Part shown: positions 46,401 through 58,700 of the stretch, one piece after another
Numbering within the stretch: the first letter of the stretch is position 1
How the letters are laid out: every line of letters starts with the position of its first letter
DNA from: Trichoderma breve
Lineage: Eukaryota; Ascomycota; Sordariomycetes; Hypocreales; Hypocreaceae
Reading direction: 5' to 3'
Length of the DNA stretch: 64,000 bases
Assembly: GCF_028502605.1 (NCBI RefSeq)
Contig: NW_026611594.1
Coordinates: forward strand, 1,009,501-1,073,500
Made by a program: the position numbers and the translations under genes
The notes under the pieces: model-generated
What the model was told of the DNA's origin: nothing
The model's input: only the letters and a program-made list of their open reading frames with translations
The model's database searches: none

Positions 46401-49400
46401 CGTCGTCGACATGTAATTCTTACCCCGTACTGTACAGTAGATGTGACATCTACTAAGCTGGCGACAAGGGCATATACTTACAAGACAAGGTCAGGTAGAC
46501 AGACAGACAAAACTGCATTTTGCATTCCGCCTTCTTCGAAAATACCAAGTGGCATGGCTTGCGGCAGCAGCCTCTTTCAGACAAGACGACAAAACTCCCC
46601 TTTGAAGTCCTAGCAGGGGTCCTTTATTGGCTGCCAGGCCCTGATCCAGGCAGGTTCCCGCAAATCGTCCCAGCCGGCGGACCAGGGGGATCCTCTAAAC
46701 CATCAAAACGTGGTCTGGAACTGAATTGCCTTTTTTTGCTTTGCTTTGCTTTTACCCGCTTCATGCTTTTTAGATCAGTCTCCGTTGTTAGGGTAATGGG
46801 CAAGCAGGGCAGTTTCATTCCTTTGCAATGCCGAGCGTGATGTGTGTGGACTTGTACTCATACTTCTTCTCCCTCTCTTCAAGGATCTAAAGCGTAATCT
46901 CGCTGATTACCGAAAACTAGCCGTCTTTCTGGCCTAGATGTTGCCGTTGGAAAGAGAAAGGGTAGCGTGTTTCGTGTGCAAATGAAAATGGAACACGGAT
47001 GCCATGTCTCGGCCCGTTGGGGAGATGCAAAGCTGGATATGCCAGAAGCATATGTGGGAGGTTGCCTGCACTACGGGAGCACCTTGCTTTACCTTGCCAA
47101 CCTAATACCTAGTAGGGAGCAATCGTGTGCTAAGATGCTTTGAAGCGAGGAATGAATGCCAATCAATAACCAGGGCGCCATGTCTCATAGTTTCAACGCC
47201 GAGCGTGTTCCGTATCAAGCGCAGAATAGCAACCAACAGCCACCAGGACTGTGTACAGGTGGCCCTGCGCACGACGCCAAGGTGGACAGGCCGTGCCCCC
47301 AAAAAGGTCATTGCTTGTCCCGGGCATGGGCATAGAGTAGCATCCAAAGGCTATACGGAGCACAAGGCGTCATGCTGCTGACCAGGTTTCCGGGCGCAGG
47401 TGTTAACAGCAACGTCCGGCCATAGCTGAAGCTGATGGTGCCAAGCTCTCCCGGGGTGGGAATGACTTTGTGTATAAGCCGCTTGCGAATTAGAGACGGG
47501 TGTCATGACTTGGACGAAATCTTGACGCCGGCCTCAGAGACATCCTGAGTGCACCACCAACGTTCCATCAAGACAAGATGACTTGATCGCTAATAAAAGA
47601 AGAAAACATATCATCAACGAATTTCCTGTTGTCAGTAACAAAACCCCGTTCGCTAAATACTTTTTTAGTCACCAAGCTACTATTCGATCAAGCAAGTCTC
47701 CCTCAGACACCCAATCACAGCCCAAAACGCACCGAGGAGGGGGGCGTGCGAGGCGGCTGCTTGAAGACGGCGACTTGCTGTGGGTGTGCGAGGTACGAGT
47801 ACATCGGAGGATAGCAGAAAGCAGAGGCTCAACGTCAGCCATGTTCGGCCGTGTTGCGGAATCGGGAGTACCAGTGCCCGTAAAAAGAAAAACGCGTGAG
47901 CAGTGGCTGGCTGTTGAGTGATGCATGAATGAGAATGGGCATTGATTGCCATCGTGGGTAGCGTATGATCCGAAGAGTAGATGCGGCTTGCTAAGGTGCG
48001 GTCACAGTGTGACGCCCAGCGCCCCCAGCCTCAGCCGTTTGTGTGCCTTTTTACACCCAGCTTATTAGCTTCAAGTCATCAACCGTGAGTGCTAAATCAG
48101 CCGGTCCACAGCCAACAAAAGCCCAATAAAAACAACCGAAAGGCGGCCTGATCCCTTCATGTTCGTTCTCGTCAGGCGCAGCGGGATGGCCTAGGCGAGG
48201 GCGTATGATTCTCTCAAGGCTCGCCCTGTACGACGACTCGTGCTGAAAAGCCATGATTGTGAGGCGGCGTCACTCGTCCCCTTGTCTGCTTATGAACAGG
48301 GAAAATGCTTGGCTCTGATGGAGTGGCTCCGATTGCGTGAATCGCTCGGTGGCGGCGTGCGTCAATGTCTCATACGGGCATCCACCAAAGAAAAGAAGCC
48401 AAAACAAATTTTGCGCAAGGACGAAATTCGGCAAAGGCAAGAGGGGGAGGAGAAAAAAGGAAGTTTTCGTGGCTCGGCGGCAGCCATCCAATTCCAGCCA
48501 GCCATTATTACCGAGAGATGGTTGTTCAGGTGGCCCCAAGCATCGAATCACAGGCACAAAGAGGGCCGGTCCACTAATGCTGCTCCATACCTCTCCGGCC
48601 TACCTGGTCAGAGGAGGGAAAATCAACAAATAATGGGCAATAGCGTGTGCCGGCTTCTCACGACATACATCGAGAGTACAGCACTGTGTGGAGTCCCGGA
48701 GAGCAGGTTGTTTGCATTGTTCTTGTTCGAGTCCGACGGTAACAGGCGTCCGTCCGCTGAGGCGAAAAGACGACGCTTCCGGTTGCATTCACTCGTCCAA
48801 GACGGCGTCAGAAAGCGGAGTGGAGATGGATAGTCCAGGAGTTCCTTTTCCTGTCCGAGGCCCTGCTGTTGGACCTCAACCTGGCACAAGCAGAGAGCGG
48901 CGCTAAAGATAGTTTTGTTTGCCTTTTGCCTTGGCGCAAGACGCGGAGGCCAATATTTGCCTTGGTAGCATTCGGATCAACTCATTCAGTGCTCGGCCGT
49001 GATGATGGAATCCTTGCCCACTCAGCACATCCGACGCCAGCACCGGATGGATCCCCCTGATGGCTAGACTCAGCCGTGTTTAAAGAGGCTGCATGTTGTG
49101 GTGAATCCTGTGATGGCCGTTGAGAACCTTGGCCCGTAGCCGAGGGCCTTGGGCAGGACAGTATGAGTAGAGTAGTGGCCGGGGAGGGATTAGCCGCGCC
49201 TGGAATTGCACTTCTTTGTCTTAGGTTTCCAAGGCTGAGTACTCACTCGTGCTCGTAAGTGAGCATCACAAGCCGCATCTTGTCTGTGCCATAACTCGTA
49301 TGGCTTGGTGGCAGCAGCTTGTTTCAAAGCGACCCAACGGCCTGTTGCAACTGCTCAAGTTTCGGGCTCCTCGGCTGTGACCTCGGCGACACGCATGCTG

Positions 49401-49569
49401 CGTTGACTCTTTCTTCTTCGCTTGTGATTTTGATGCCTAGCCCCCTTGTGCTCTAACCTTGACACCAGACGCTTGTTAGCACCTTGCATTCGGCGTTCCA
49501 CAATCACGGGAAGCCTGAGTAATACAGACCTCAGGCTTGGTATCCGTATACTAGATGGTGTACTGTAGC

Positions 49570-49590
49570 ACTGCACTGCACTGCACTGCA
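49570..49590 (+). repeat. (ACTGC)4 microsatellite, copy 2
   Basis: The same 5-bp unit as at 43454, four copies, again followed within a few bases by a GTAC word (CGTACGG). Confidence 0.85.
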
Positions 49591-50471
49591 CGTACGGAGA
49601 CTCCATCTCCATACTCCATACTCCATACCAATGTACTCTACTTGCTGCACTCCGTAGCCGTACGTCCGCACGCACATTAACTCGAGTTAGTCCAGTGGAA
49701 TGCTCTGCACGATGGCCACCGGCCCACCTCGAAACTAGCTGTTCTGCGGCCGTGTGATTGGACGATCATTGTCGATTTTGCAGTCGGTCATGGCTAGTGT
49801 TGGTGTGAGAGAGAAGAGGAGACCTGGAGTCATATTGTTCGCCATCCATATCTTATCAGTTGTAGGCGAGTGTTTTTGGTGTTTGTTTTAGAGGTACCTC
49901 ACTATATCGCTATCGCACTGCTAGAGATCAAGTACACGGATACCTCTGTCGGTTCGCAACCTGAGCATCCAGGCATCCAGGAATAGGTACAAACAGACCG
50001 CCCAGATCGACAAAACACAATACAATATAATTCAACACGAACCTATCGTACTCGTACAGAATCAGTAAGCCCCAACCATGTTTCTCTCACGATATGATAT
50101 CAATGCATATTCGTCATCACGATTCTCCTCATCCCAGCATCTGTCGCGCACAGGACCCAAAAGCGGGCCGGGGCTCCATCGTCAATCAGCCTCGATCCTT
50201 CTGGCGTCAAGCTAGAGGCGCTCGACGGAGCACCCATGGCTCTCGTACGACTGCCAGCATTTCTGTACTGTATCAACAAGGTGCTGGGCGATACGGAGTA
50301 CAGGGAACAGACAGGGACAGGTTCGAGATAGATATGCTGCTGGATAGGACACTGCGAAGAATGCCCGTTGCAAGCCGTCTCCGATTCGAGCTGGTAATGA
50401 GATAATACGGCATGCCATGCCACTCACTCACTCGGTTGCCTTGCCACACTTTACTAATCCCGTCGAAACAG

Positions 50472-50487
50472 GTACGAGTACTCGTAC
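50472..50487. repeat. 16-bp perfect palindrome GTACGAGTACTCGTAC
   Basis: Fully self-complementary. It is the longest member of the GTACGAGTAC word family scattered through 41-51 kb; a shortened relative (GTACGAGTACTCGTTAC) lies at 50771. Confidence 0.8.
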
Positions 50488-52958
50488 TCACACTTGTGCC
50501 CTTGTTGCTCTCCCTCTCGCGCATTGGCCGTCAGTGTCAGGCGACAGTGTGACGCCCTTGTCCTCATCCCACCACCCGATCCAACATTAATCTACTTTTA
50601 CGGAGTACTTGCACGCCTTCAAAGCTTCAAAGGGAAAAGGCCTTGTCGAACAACCCGAACCCACTCCACGGCCCAGCAGCTGCTTGTTAGTTGATCGCTG
50701 GCCTATCCTAGGCGACGCCACGAAAACTGACTTGGACGCCCCAAGACAAATGGTCGGCCGCAGCAGACATGTACGAGTACTCGTTACCGTACCGTTCCGG
50801 GGGCCACGACGGTCCATGCACACCACACATCATCAGGTGCGTCGAAGCGCTTGTGTGTACTTTGCACCACTAGCTAGCACCAGCAAAGGTCATGGCATCA
50901 CTCGGCGCCTGGCTCTGCTTCCAGGTATGACAAGGGCCATCACTTTCTGTTTGGGCGGTGCCGTCACTCACCTCCTGAGCTGCTGCCAACGAGGCACGGG
51001 AGTGTACTTGTACTTGTCTACTTGGACACATTAGCCTCATGCTGCTTTCAGGGGGACCGTCATAAGCCGCAAAAGAAAAACTGCCCAGATGCCACTGGAA
51101 TCGAGTGTCATATGGGGGTGCACGCACGCCTTACAGGTAGGTGGTATGTATGGTATGGTATGGATGCTTGCCATACGGAGTACCTTCTTCTTGCAAAGCG
51201 TGAGATAAGTGCTATAGCAAGGTAGTATGCAATATGAGAATGCGGTCCCCTCTTTGGCAGCTCAACTTGACTGGTCCAGAAGCAGCCCCCCCTTTAGCTT
51301 GGGACATGGCGTCCAAAGTTGCTTTCCACCTCTGTTGCCTCATCTTTTTCTTTTCTCATTTGCTCACATTCTTCGCGGTTTCCTCTCGCAGCCGGGGTTA
51401 CATCAGCTGCGAAGCGGCAACCAAATGGCAACGCCCGTTAGTCTGGGCCGAGCATCACTGCGCCCGGTCCGCAACGAGATTAGCCCTGTTTCTCATCATT
51501 TCAATTTCTGTATGCCGTGTCATGCCCTTCCCTCGCCGTCGATGGTGACGATGGTGATCCCTTTCTGACCTCCTTAACCTGCCACCCCTCCCTGAAACTG
51601 AGAAAAAAGGAACAATCCGCGGCTTGATCGGACGCAGCTGAGGCTCCCCGCCTTCGCCTTGGGCCGCGTCTCTTACCTTGGCCCCCGGCCACTTCACGTT
51701 CCGGTGGCACGGCGGAGGGCCGGATGACGGTTCCCTACTCACTTTAGGCTTAGACGCCTTCATCATGACGGGCAAATCCAACAGGTTTAATCGAAGTGCC
51801 ACCTTTGGTTCCACAAACTGACCAAGTTCCGGGCTATGCATGTCCTTGCTGCACTAACATCAACCTCCTTTACCCGGGCGGTTCTCTTATTCTCAAACCC
51901 CATCAGCGCCATAGTTCAGCGGCTCTCAATGAATCCTGTGCTGTACAAGTTTCAGTGAAAGTCAACCCTCGTTCCGTCATGAGCCTAAAAATGCCTGCTT
52001 CTCAGCCAAGGTCCACTGGCTGATAAATAAGCCAATCTTACATTCGCCTCAGCGTTAGGCCTCTTTTATATCTCGGGTATCGGGTTATACACCAGATTTG
52101 GCATATTGGCGTCTGGGTTATTTTCGCAGGCATAGCAAAGTAGCTCCTTGGAGGCACGGTCTCGTCAAAAGCACAGTCGATTTTACTCAATGACAGCATG
52201 GGATCGCGATCCTCTGGTCTGGTCTGGCTGCCTGATTGGTACAGCCTCCGTCTGTTCACTGCTGGATCATCCCACTGCCTTTGTTCAGGATATCTGGATG
52301 GAGCAAACACGGCATAGCAAAGCCGGCTACAGGAGCGGGATTTCGCTGCAGGCCCCAGTGGGCGCCAAACCCCTCACCAGGCTTGGTGATCCTTTGATAG
52401 TCGCACCATGTCGGGTCCCTGATGACGACCACGGCCAAAATGGGACGCCGCTGTGCAAGATGAGCTCGGGTCTAAGACGTACCGGAGTAGAGACGAGATA
52501 CCTGTGTATGGAGACAGCGAAACAATCTATTCGTCAGCACCGGCGATATCTTCGACTGTTCTCTTTTCCCCCTATAGCCATGTGATTCAACCTGGATGTA
52601 GGCCACGTAGCAGGCCTTCCCTCGATTTCCGTCGCGATGCGAAGGTCCAGCGGTTCGTCGGCTGCTGCTTGGCAGCCTGCTCGGCTCTCGGAGACCGATG
52701 AGGGGAGAAAGGGCATTATAACGCCATCGACTATGCCGATGATCACGACAGTCCAATCTCCAACATGCGCTATAGCACGCTGTCTCTCCGCACTCTGTCT
52801 CGGAGACCGAAGATAGCTCAAGACGGTTATGACTCTTAAACTGAGGAGTCGTGAGCGATTCTTTCGCCAACGCCAACACATCGAACATTGGGTGATTCTT
52901 TCTGATAGTGCATCGTGAAGTTTCTAGATCTACATTTGGCCATCACGCTTTGATCAAA

Positions 52959-53784
52959 ATGACCAAGACAACCACCGCAGCCCTCTATCCCAACGCAAAG
53001 GTAGCCGCCGAGGTGGGGACGTACTCGGAGCGGAACTCAACTGCATTGCCAAAGAACCTCATTGATTATCATGACTTCATAGTGGAAAGTCGTTCGGACT
53101 CGGATTATATGGTATCGAGTTTGCAAGCACAGAGCCTTGCCTTTTTTGCCAGAGCGTTTGGCGCCAAGCGGATTCTTGAAATTGGCTCTTACGTTGGCTT
53201 CTCTGCACTCGTCTGGGCACATGCTGTTGGCCAAGATGGCAAAGTGACTGGTCTTGAATTCTCGGAAGAATATGCCAAGATTGCAAACGAGGCTTTTGAG
53301 AAGCAGGGCGTGAAGAATGTGGAAATCATCGTGGGAGATGCACTCCAAACGTAAATCAACTGCTCATTTCCACCGTTCCTTTCATCCTTATCAAGAGCTT
53401 TGTTCATGAGCAAGACTAACAAAGAGATGAAGGCTTTCGACTTTGAAACCCGAGGAGCCGTATGATTTGATATTCATTGATGCTCAGAAGTCAGGCTATC
53501 CCGACTATCTCCGGGATATTCTGGCCGGCTCCCAACCTGGTTCAACTACACGGCTCCTTCGCCCTGGGGGCATCATCATTGCAGATAATGTCCTGCGGCG
53601 TGCACTGGTAGCTGATGGGAGTGAGGAGAATCCAAACTGGGGATTACAGCGACACGTGAAGAATGCCGAAGATGACCTTACGGCCCTTCGCAAGTTTAAC
53701 ACAGCGTTGGCAAACGATGAACGGCTGGAGGCGCTCCTCTTGCCAGTGTTTGACGGCGTCGGTTTTGCGAGACTACTCGATTAA
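52959..53784 (+). CDS. Class I SAM-dependent O-methyltransferase (CCoAOMT-like)
   Basis: Exon 1 is 52959-53350, exon 2 is 53433-53784; the 82-bp GTAAAT..GAAG intron has a CTAAC branch site and splits a Thr codon; 247 aa. I chose the ATG at 52959 because the upstream extension begins with GTG. The SAM-binding motif I is EIGSYVGFSALVWA from Glu74. Metal/catalytic positions of the cation-dependent family are present: Asp147 in LIFIDAQK, then Asp182-Asn183 in IIIADNV. Reaction: transfer of a methyl group from SAM to a catechol-type hydroxyl, Mg2+ dependent; the natural substrate is unknown. Cytosolic, no signal peptide. It stands alone next to the gene-free region, with no biosynthetic cluster partners in view. 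Confidence 0.92.
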
Positions 53785-55702
53785 TTGGAACTTGGGCTCT
53801 ATGTACAACGTACCTTGAGCAGGATGGAGCTGCCAATAGAGGACCAAACTTGGGCCCTTTTTGGCAAGGATCCTGTTGACTCTAGGTATCGTGTAGCTTC
53901 TGCTGCGAGAGACGGCGCAGAGTCAGCTACGAATATAGACAAAGTTGCCCACGGGCTGAGCTTCAATCTAAAGATATTATCTCTCAAAATGACATCTTGG
54001 CCGGATCTCACTCCACAAACTCCTTTCGCCACATACGGTTGGGTGATGGCACTTCCTAAGCCGGTCCAAGGCGCCCTCCGACTGTAGATATGACAGATGG
54101 ATGCTTCCAAGGAACTATGCTGTTGTTGCGTAAGTGAGTGTGCTCAAGTGAGGTTATTCTTAGGACCGACAACCGTCATAACACGGAGTTTTCATCGTGA
54201 TAATACTCCGCACGAGTAATTGCATACCATGTATGTAAGACCGATTTTCGATTCCTAGGGCCGCTTATTCCTGTCCGCTCTTCCCCTAGTGGGCCCCCGA
54301 TCAGGTCAGAGCAAGTCATTCCGGTGTGGCGGCGACGAAGGACAAGGATCTCTGCTTGGTCGTTTGCGAATCGTGAATGGCAAGATGTCATTGATATGGG
54401 GAACGCTTGCTGACCCTGCTATTCCTGTGAGTGGGCTGGTTGGTGCTACGGTAGGCGAGCGAGCGAATCTGCTGGAATCGAGGCAAAAAGCTGCGGTTAA
54501 TAAGAAACGACTCACTTGCATGGTTCTGTCTTTTGAGGGAAGAGGGAGGGGCGTGGAATGGGAGTTTGTAAGCTATTCCGGTTGGTTTGGTGATCTACGG
54601 GGATTACGCCTTTGGCTTGCACCGGAGCGTTGATGGTTTGATGGTTGCCTGACGAGTGAGAATCGGCCTTTGTCGAAGTCGTCGTTCTTTATTGGTGTGC
54701 GGAGTGTTTGCTTGAGATATTTGTGTGTACAGTTACATACAAGCAGGCTTGCTGACGGACAGGGATGGTGCTTGTTGAGATTTCGTTGAATATGCAGGCT
54801 ATTTATTACCTACTGTATGTTGAGTGAGAGGTACACGTAAGGTATGTGTGAATGAAGTGTGAGTGTGTAAGAACTATGTATCTTATGGTCTCTGCTTTTT
54901 CTACTATGAAGAATTCGGGACATTATATCGGCCGTGTTACATGTTTGGAATTGGCCTCTTTATTTTTCTTGACCTAGTGAATGAGAAGGGAATATCGGCT
55001 GATTAATGAGAATGGTTTATCGCTTGAGTTTTGGGTTTGCCTTGTTCTCTGGTTAAATTGCTAGTTGGTGGTAGTTTGCTGGATCTAGTGATTGGGCTAG
55101 GCTGCTTTATTCGGGTAGAGACCGGCTGAATTGGATTAATTGGCTTTTAAACGTTGGAGGAGGAATTCTATATCTGTACATCTGTGTGGGAACGGAGTGT
55201 GTTACCTTTTTTGGAGTGTTAGAAGAAGAAGATTTTGTTTGTGGTTTTGGTGATTCTTGGTGTAGGGTAGTTAGTTGGTGATGCCGAAAGAGATGGATAA
55301 CGGGTAAGTCTACGTGATTGATATGAGAACTTGTGGGAAAGAATGATGGACTTGTGATGTTTAAACATGTTATCCTGCTGTTGCTGCTTTTGTGTTCATC
55401 GGATTTGTCTTTGAAAAGTCGGCAATGGGAAGATGTAGAATCGTTGATGTGTAATATAAAAGTGCCATAACTTCACCTTAACAAACACAATGACAAGAAA
55501 GCAGGAAAAGGGAAACCAACAAGTACATAGCGTGTCACAAAAAAGTGCTCTCAATATCACGCATGCTCTGAATTCATAATGGCTGCATCATACTCCGTAT
55601 CTAAATGGTCAATATCTTGTCCCCCTAATGCAATGAAAAGCTAACAACATGCTCCAATGCTCTCAACCGGCCGTCAAACTCGAGTATACGTATATATCAA
55701 CA
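53785..55702. other. Intergenic between convergent genes
   Basis: 1.9 kb between the methyltransferase stop and the elg1 stop. Small frames at 53785-54087 and around 54180-54640 (both strands) lack family features. The interval 54.65-55.5 kb is T/G rich on the plus strand with no frames of note. Confidence 0.5.
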
Positions 55703-58700
55703 TCACGGTAATGCTAAATCGTCAGATGCAGGACTGCTCGCCGCAGTGCTCTCTTCCGCCTCCGACTTGGCCACCTCCTCTGCAACCAGATCCGTCCATC
55801 TATCACCCCCCGTACGCAAAACATGGTGCGTCGACAGACAATCGCCAAAGTGCCTCTCCCTCCTGGTTGTCCGGCGTTCTCCGCCTTCCAACGCCGAGTA
55901 GGCGCTCCTTGTGGTGCGCATTCGCTTCCGCTTGCCGCCCTCGCTGAGGAGGTTGCTCAGCTTCAGCCGTCTCTGCATGAGCTGGTGTTCATATGCCACG
56001 ATGCCCCGAACCCATGGCGCGACATCGAGGACAATGAGCGCCGTTGTGCGATCGAAAACGGATGGGTCGAGATATGTGGTTGGGGCAACCTTGGGAGCCA
56101 CGGCGATGGGGTCAAATGCGATGGCAATGTCCATCCTCGTCGTTTGATGAGGATACGACCGGAAGGATGAATCGAGAATTGCAACAGTCTGCTCTTCATC
56201 TGCTGGCTTCGAGATTGGTGCCGAGGCCTCATCAAACGTCTCTGTAGGCGACTCATGCAGCGTTGCACAAGCCAGAGCCGTGATACATGTCGAAATGGCC
56301 TTGTCAGGTGCGGCATGATGTACCACGGGTTCGGCATCTAGCAAAGTCTGTCCCAAGATGAAATCATCTCTGATGTGACTTGCGAGCTCAGGTAGTGTTG
56401 GGTCGATAGTCTCCTGGAGTTTGACCCCGTAGGCGCCCCCTGAGTAGAGATCTGCACTGCTCATGGCACTGCAAAAGTCATCATATGCCTCCAAATGCCT
56501 CAGAGTTGTTATATCTCTCTTTGACTCTGCAGTATTCGTAGCCGGGAATCTCATGTCGACACTGTTGCGCCAATGCCCCATGTCGAGACCCCAAAAGTCC
56601 CAAGCTTGCTCCATGGCCTCTTGTTCAGCAGCAAGTCCCCTAGTAGAGACGACCGGGTCTCGACTAATCCATCCCATGCCCCTCTGATAAGTATCTTCAC
56701 TGATGACTCGTACCACATCGCCGTTCTCGTCAAGGTCGGAGCCTTTGGGCCAGCGAAGATAGAACCAGTCAAACCCGCCCTTGCGGTCGCCAACTCCAAT
56801 CTGACACCAGTAGTTGAGCTCAGTGATTGTTGCTCGTAAGTCGTGATTGCGAGAGGTATACAAGGCCTCAACAGCTGATCTTTGAAGGGCGTGGCCTTCA
56901 TTTGCGGCTATAAGGAGGCAGAGATCAACGGCTAGGCTTGAGGGGGCGGGTGAGAAACGAAAGATTCCATGCAGATTCAAGCTCTGCAGAGGCACTAGGC
57001 TCTCGTCGTTGCACGTCATGATGAATGGTCGTTTTGACTGTGCAATGAGACTGGTCAGAGTCGCCCAAAACTGCTTGTCTTCTTCGAAAAGGATGTCAAC
57101 TTCTTCGAGGAGAATGAGGGATTGCTTTTGACTTTTAGGCGGCGCTTTCGTCTCTTTCTCGACGCTCTCACCAGGCAGCTTTGCTCGTTGCGGCTTCGTC
57201 GGTTGTGTCGTCGTCTTTGGTTTGAAAAACGATGTCATCATGCCTTGCTTCCCAGAGTTGATATCGTTGGCCACCTCTTCTGGATCGATCGCGGTGGATT
57301 CGGCTCGGTTGTGCTGCACCAAATGATTGCGTGTCATGTCGCCAACCTTTTCCAGAATGTCCTTGCCACTCCTGCGACTACCAGCGTTGATTTCGAAAAT
57401 CTCAAAATCCAGCTCTTTTGCAACAGCATAGACCGCTGCAGTCTTGCCGCTTCCATGGGGTCCGCTTAGGACGATGGCATTTGTGAGACGACCCTGCTCT
57501 TTGCTGCCCTTGCCCGCCATATTGATACTGCGCATCACGGACCTTTTGAGCAGCCCCGAGCCAGGCAACGCAGCCCAGTCCTCGTCGGTATCGGAGATTT
57601 CGTCCATCTCAGCATCCTCCTCTTCGCTATCAATGACAAATCCGTCGAGTTTATTCTTCTTTCTCTTCTTCTTCGGCTTCCCCTTGCCCTTGTCGCCTTC
57701 TGAACTTCCGGACCCTACAGACTGCACCCTAAGAGCTTGTAGCCAGTCACTGAGAAGTAGCGCCTCCTTTCCTGGCTGTAATACTTGGGCAGCTGTGACT
57801 GGGGCGTACTTTTGAATCCAAGCGCTGCCTTCACATTGTGATCTATCAAAGGCTGAAAGTTGTGTTTCCAAGGTCCTGTAGAGGCGACTGATGGCAGGGT
57901 GGGTTTTGGAGTGTTGCTGAATCGCAAGCTCATCGACGCCGAGATTGCTCTCATCGTAGTTGAAATGATTGGTAATGTGGCTCTGTAATTGTGGTCGGAT
58001 TCGTTTCTGGAGCTTTCGGCCGCTTTCAAAGTGTCTCTGGGGTAAGCGTAGTTCAGGAGGTGCCGGTAAGAAGTTGTTGTCGTCCTTAGGAAGGCTGTGA
58101 CGCATTCCCGTCATGTCCAACTCATCTACAAGATGCCGCAGCACAGACTCGTGAGGAGCAATAGAGACAGCCACCCTTTTTGATCTCCTGTAACCTATTC
58201 CCGATTCCCGAACAGTTGCCCTCGTGTATGGAAAATCGGCATCTCGCACATGAGCCATCCCATGAGCTGGCCATAATGGATACATGGCACCGGGGATCTT
58301 GGTACCGCCTGATTTGATGCCAAACTGGATGGCTTTCCCCGAAGAAAAAGGGTTCCTGGGTTTCTTTGGTGAGACCGGCGTAGACATAAACACGCTGCTC
58401 TTGTGGCCCGAGGGTTTCTTGGTCGAATCGCCTGATGTGCCGACATCAGATTGCGGTTTCGGTTTACCCATGAAGAATGGATGTGTAGTTTTTGATTTTT
58501 CAGCTGTCCCGGTTCCCTGCTCCTGTCTAGGCTGAGTGCTTTTGCGTTTGCTCGGCTCCAGCGACAAGTTCAACCTTCCTTCGAGTATGCCAGTAATCTT
58601 GTCACCCATATTCTTTCGATGCTCATCGTCCCGTCCATATCTGATTGTGACAATGCGACTCGGCTTGCTCGTCGCTTTTGGCTTTGGGGGCGAGCCTAAT

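Larger units (their letters stand above)
39267..52958. other. 13.7-kb gene-free region upstream of the cyclin gene
   Basis: No frame in this span shows a domain or convincing exon structure; the longest (231 codons at 41676-42371 plus, 197 codons at 48240-48833 plus) are low complexity or start without ATG. Short-period repeats are common (39590, 39884, 41627, 41881, 43454, 49570), and the word TACGAGTA or TACTCGTA occurs about twelve times between 41.1 and 50.8 kb. No transposon coding remnant and no RIP-like A/T-rich block is seen. It is flanked by the cyclin start (left) and the methyltransferase start (right), which diverge from each other, so it may hold long regulatory regions for both or unannotated non-coding transcripts. 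Confidence 0.55.

Noticed and set aside
48160..48240. A-box-like GATGGCCTAGGCGAGG, possible tRNA
   Set aside because: No B box and no cloverleaf pairing.
48240..48833. 197-codon plus frame
   Set aside because: Starts with a non-ATG codon, mixed composition, no family, many overlapping frames on the other strand.
54176..54640. Possible small minus-strand gene with a GTGAGT donor near 54516
   Set aside because: The matching acceptors give either a 25-nt intron or an unrecognised product; not enough to call.
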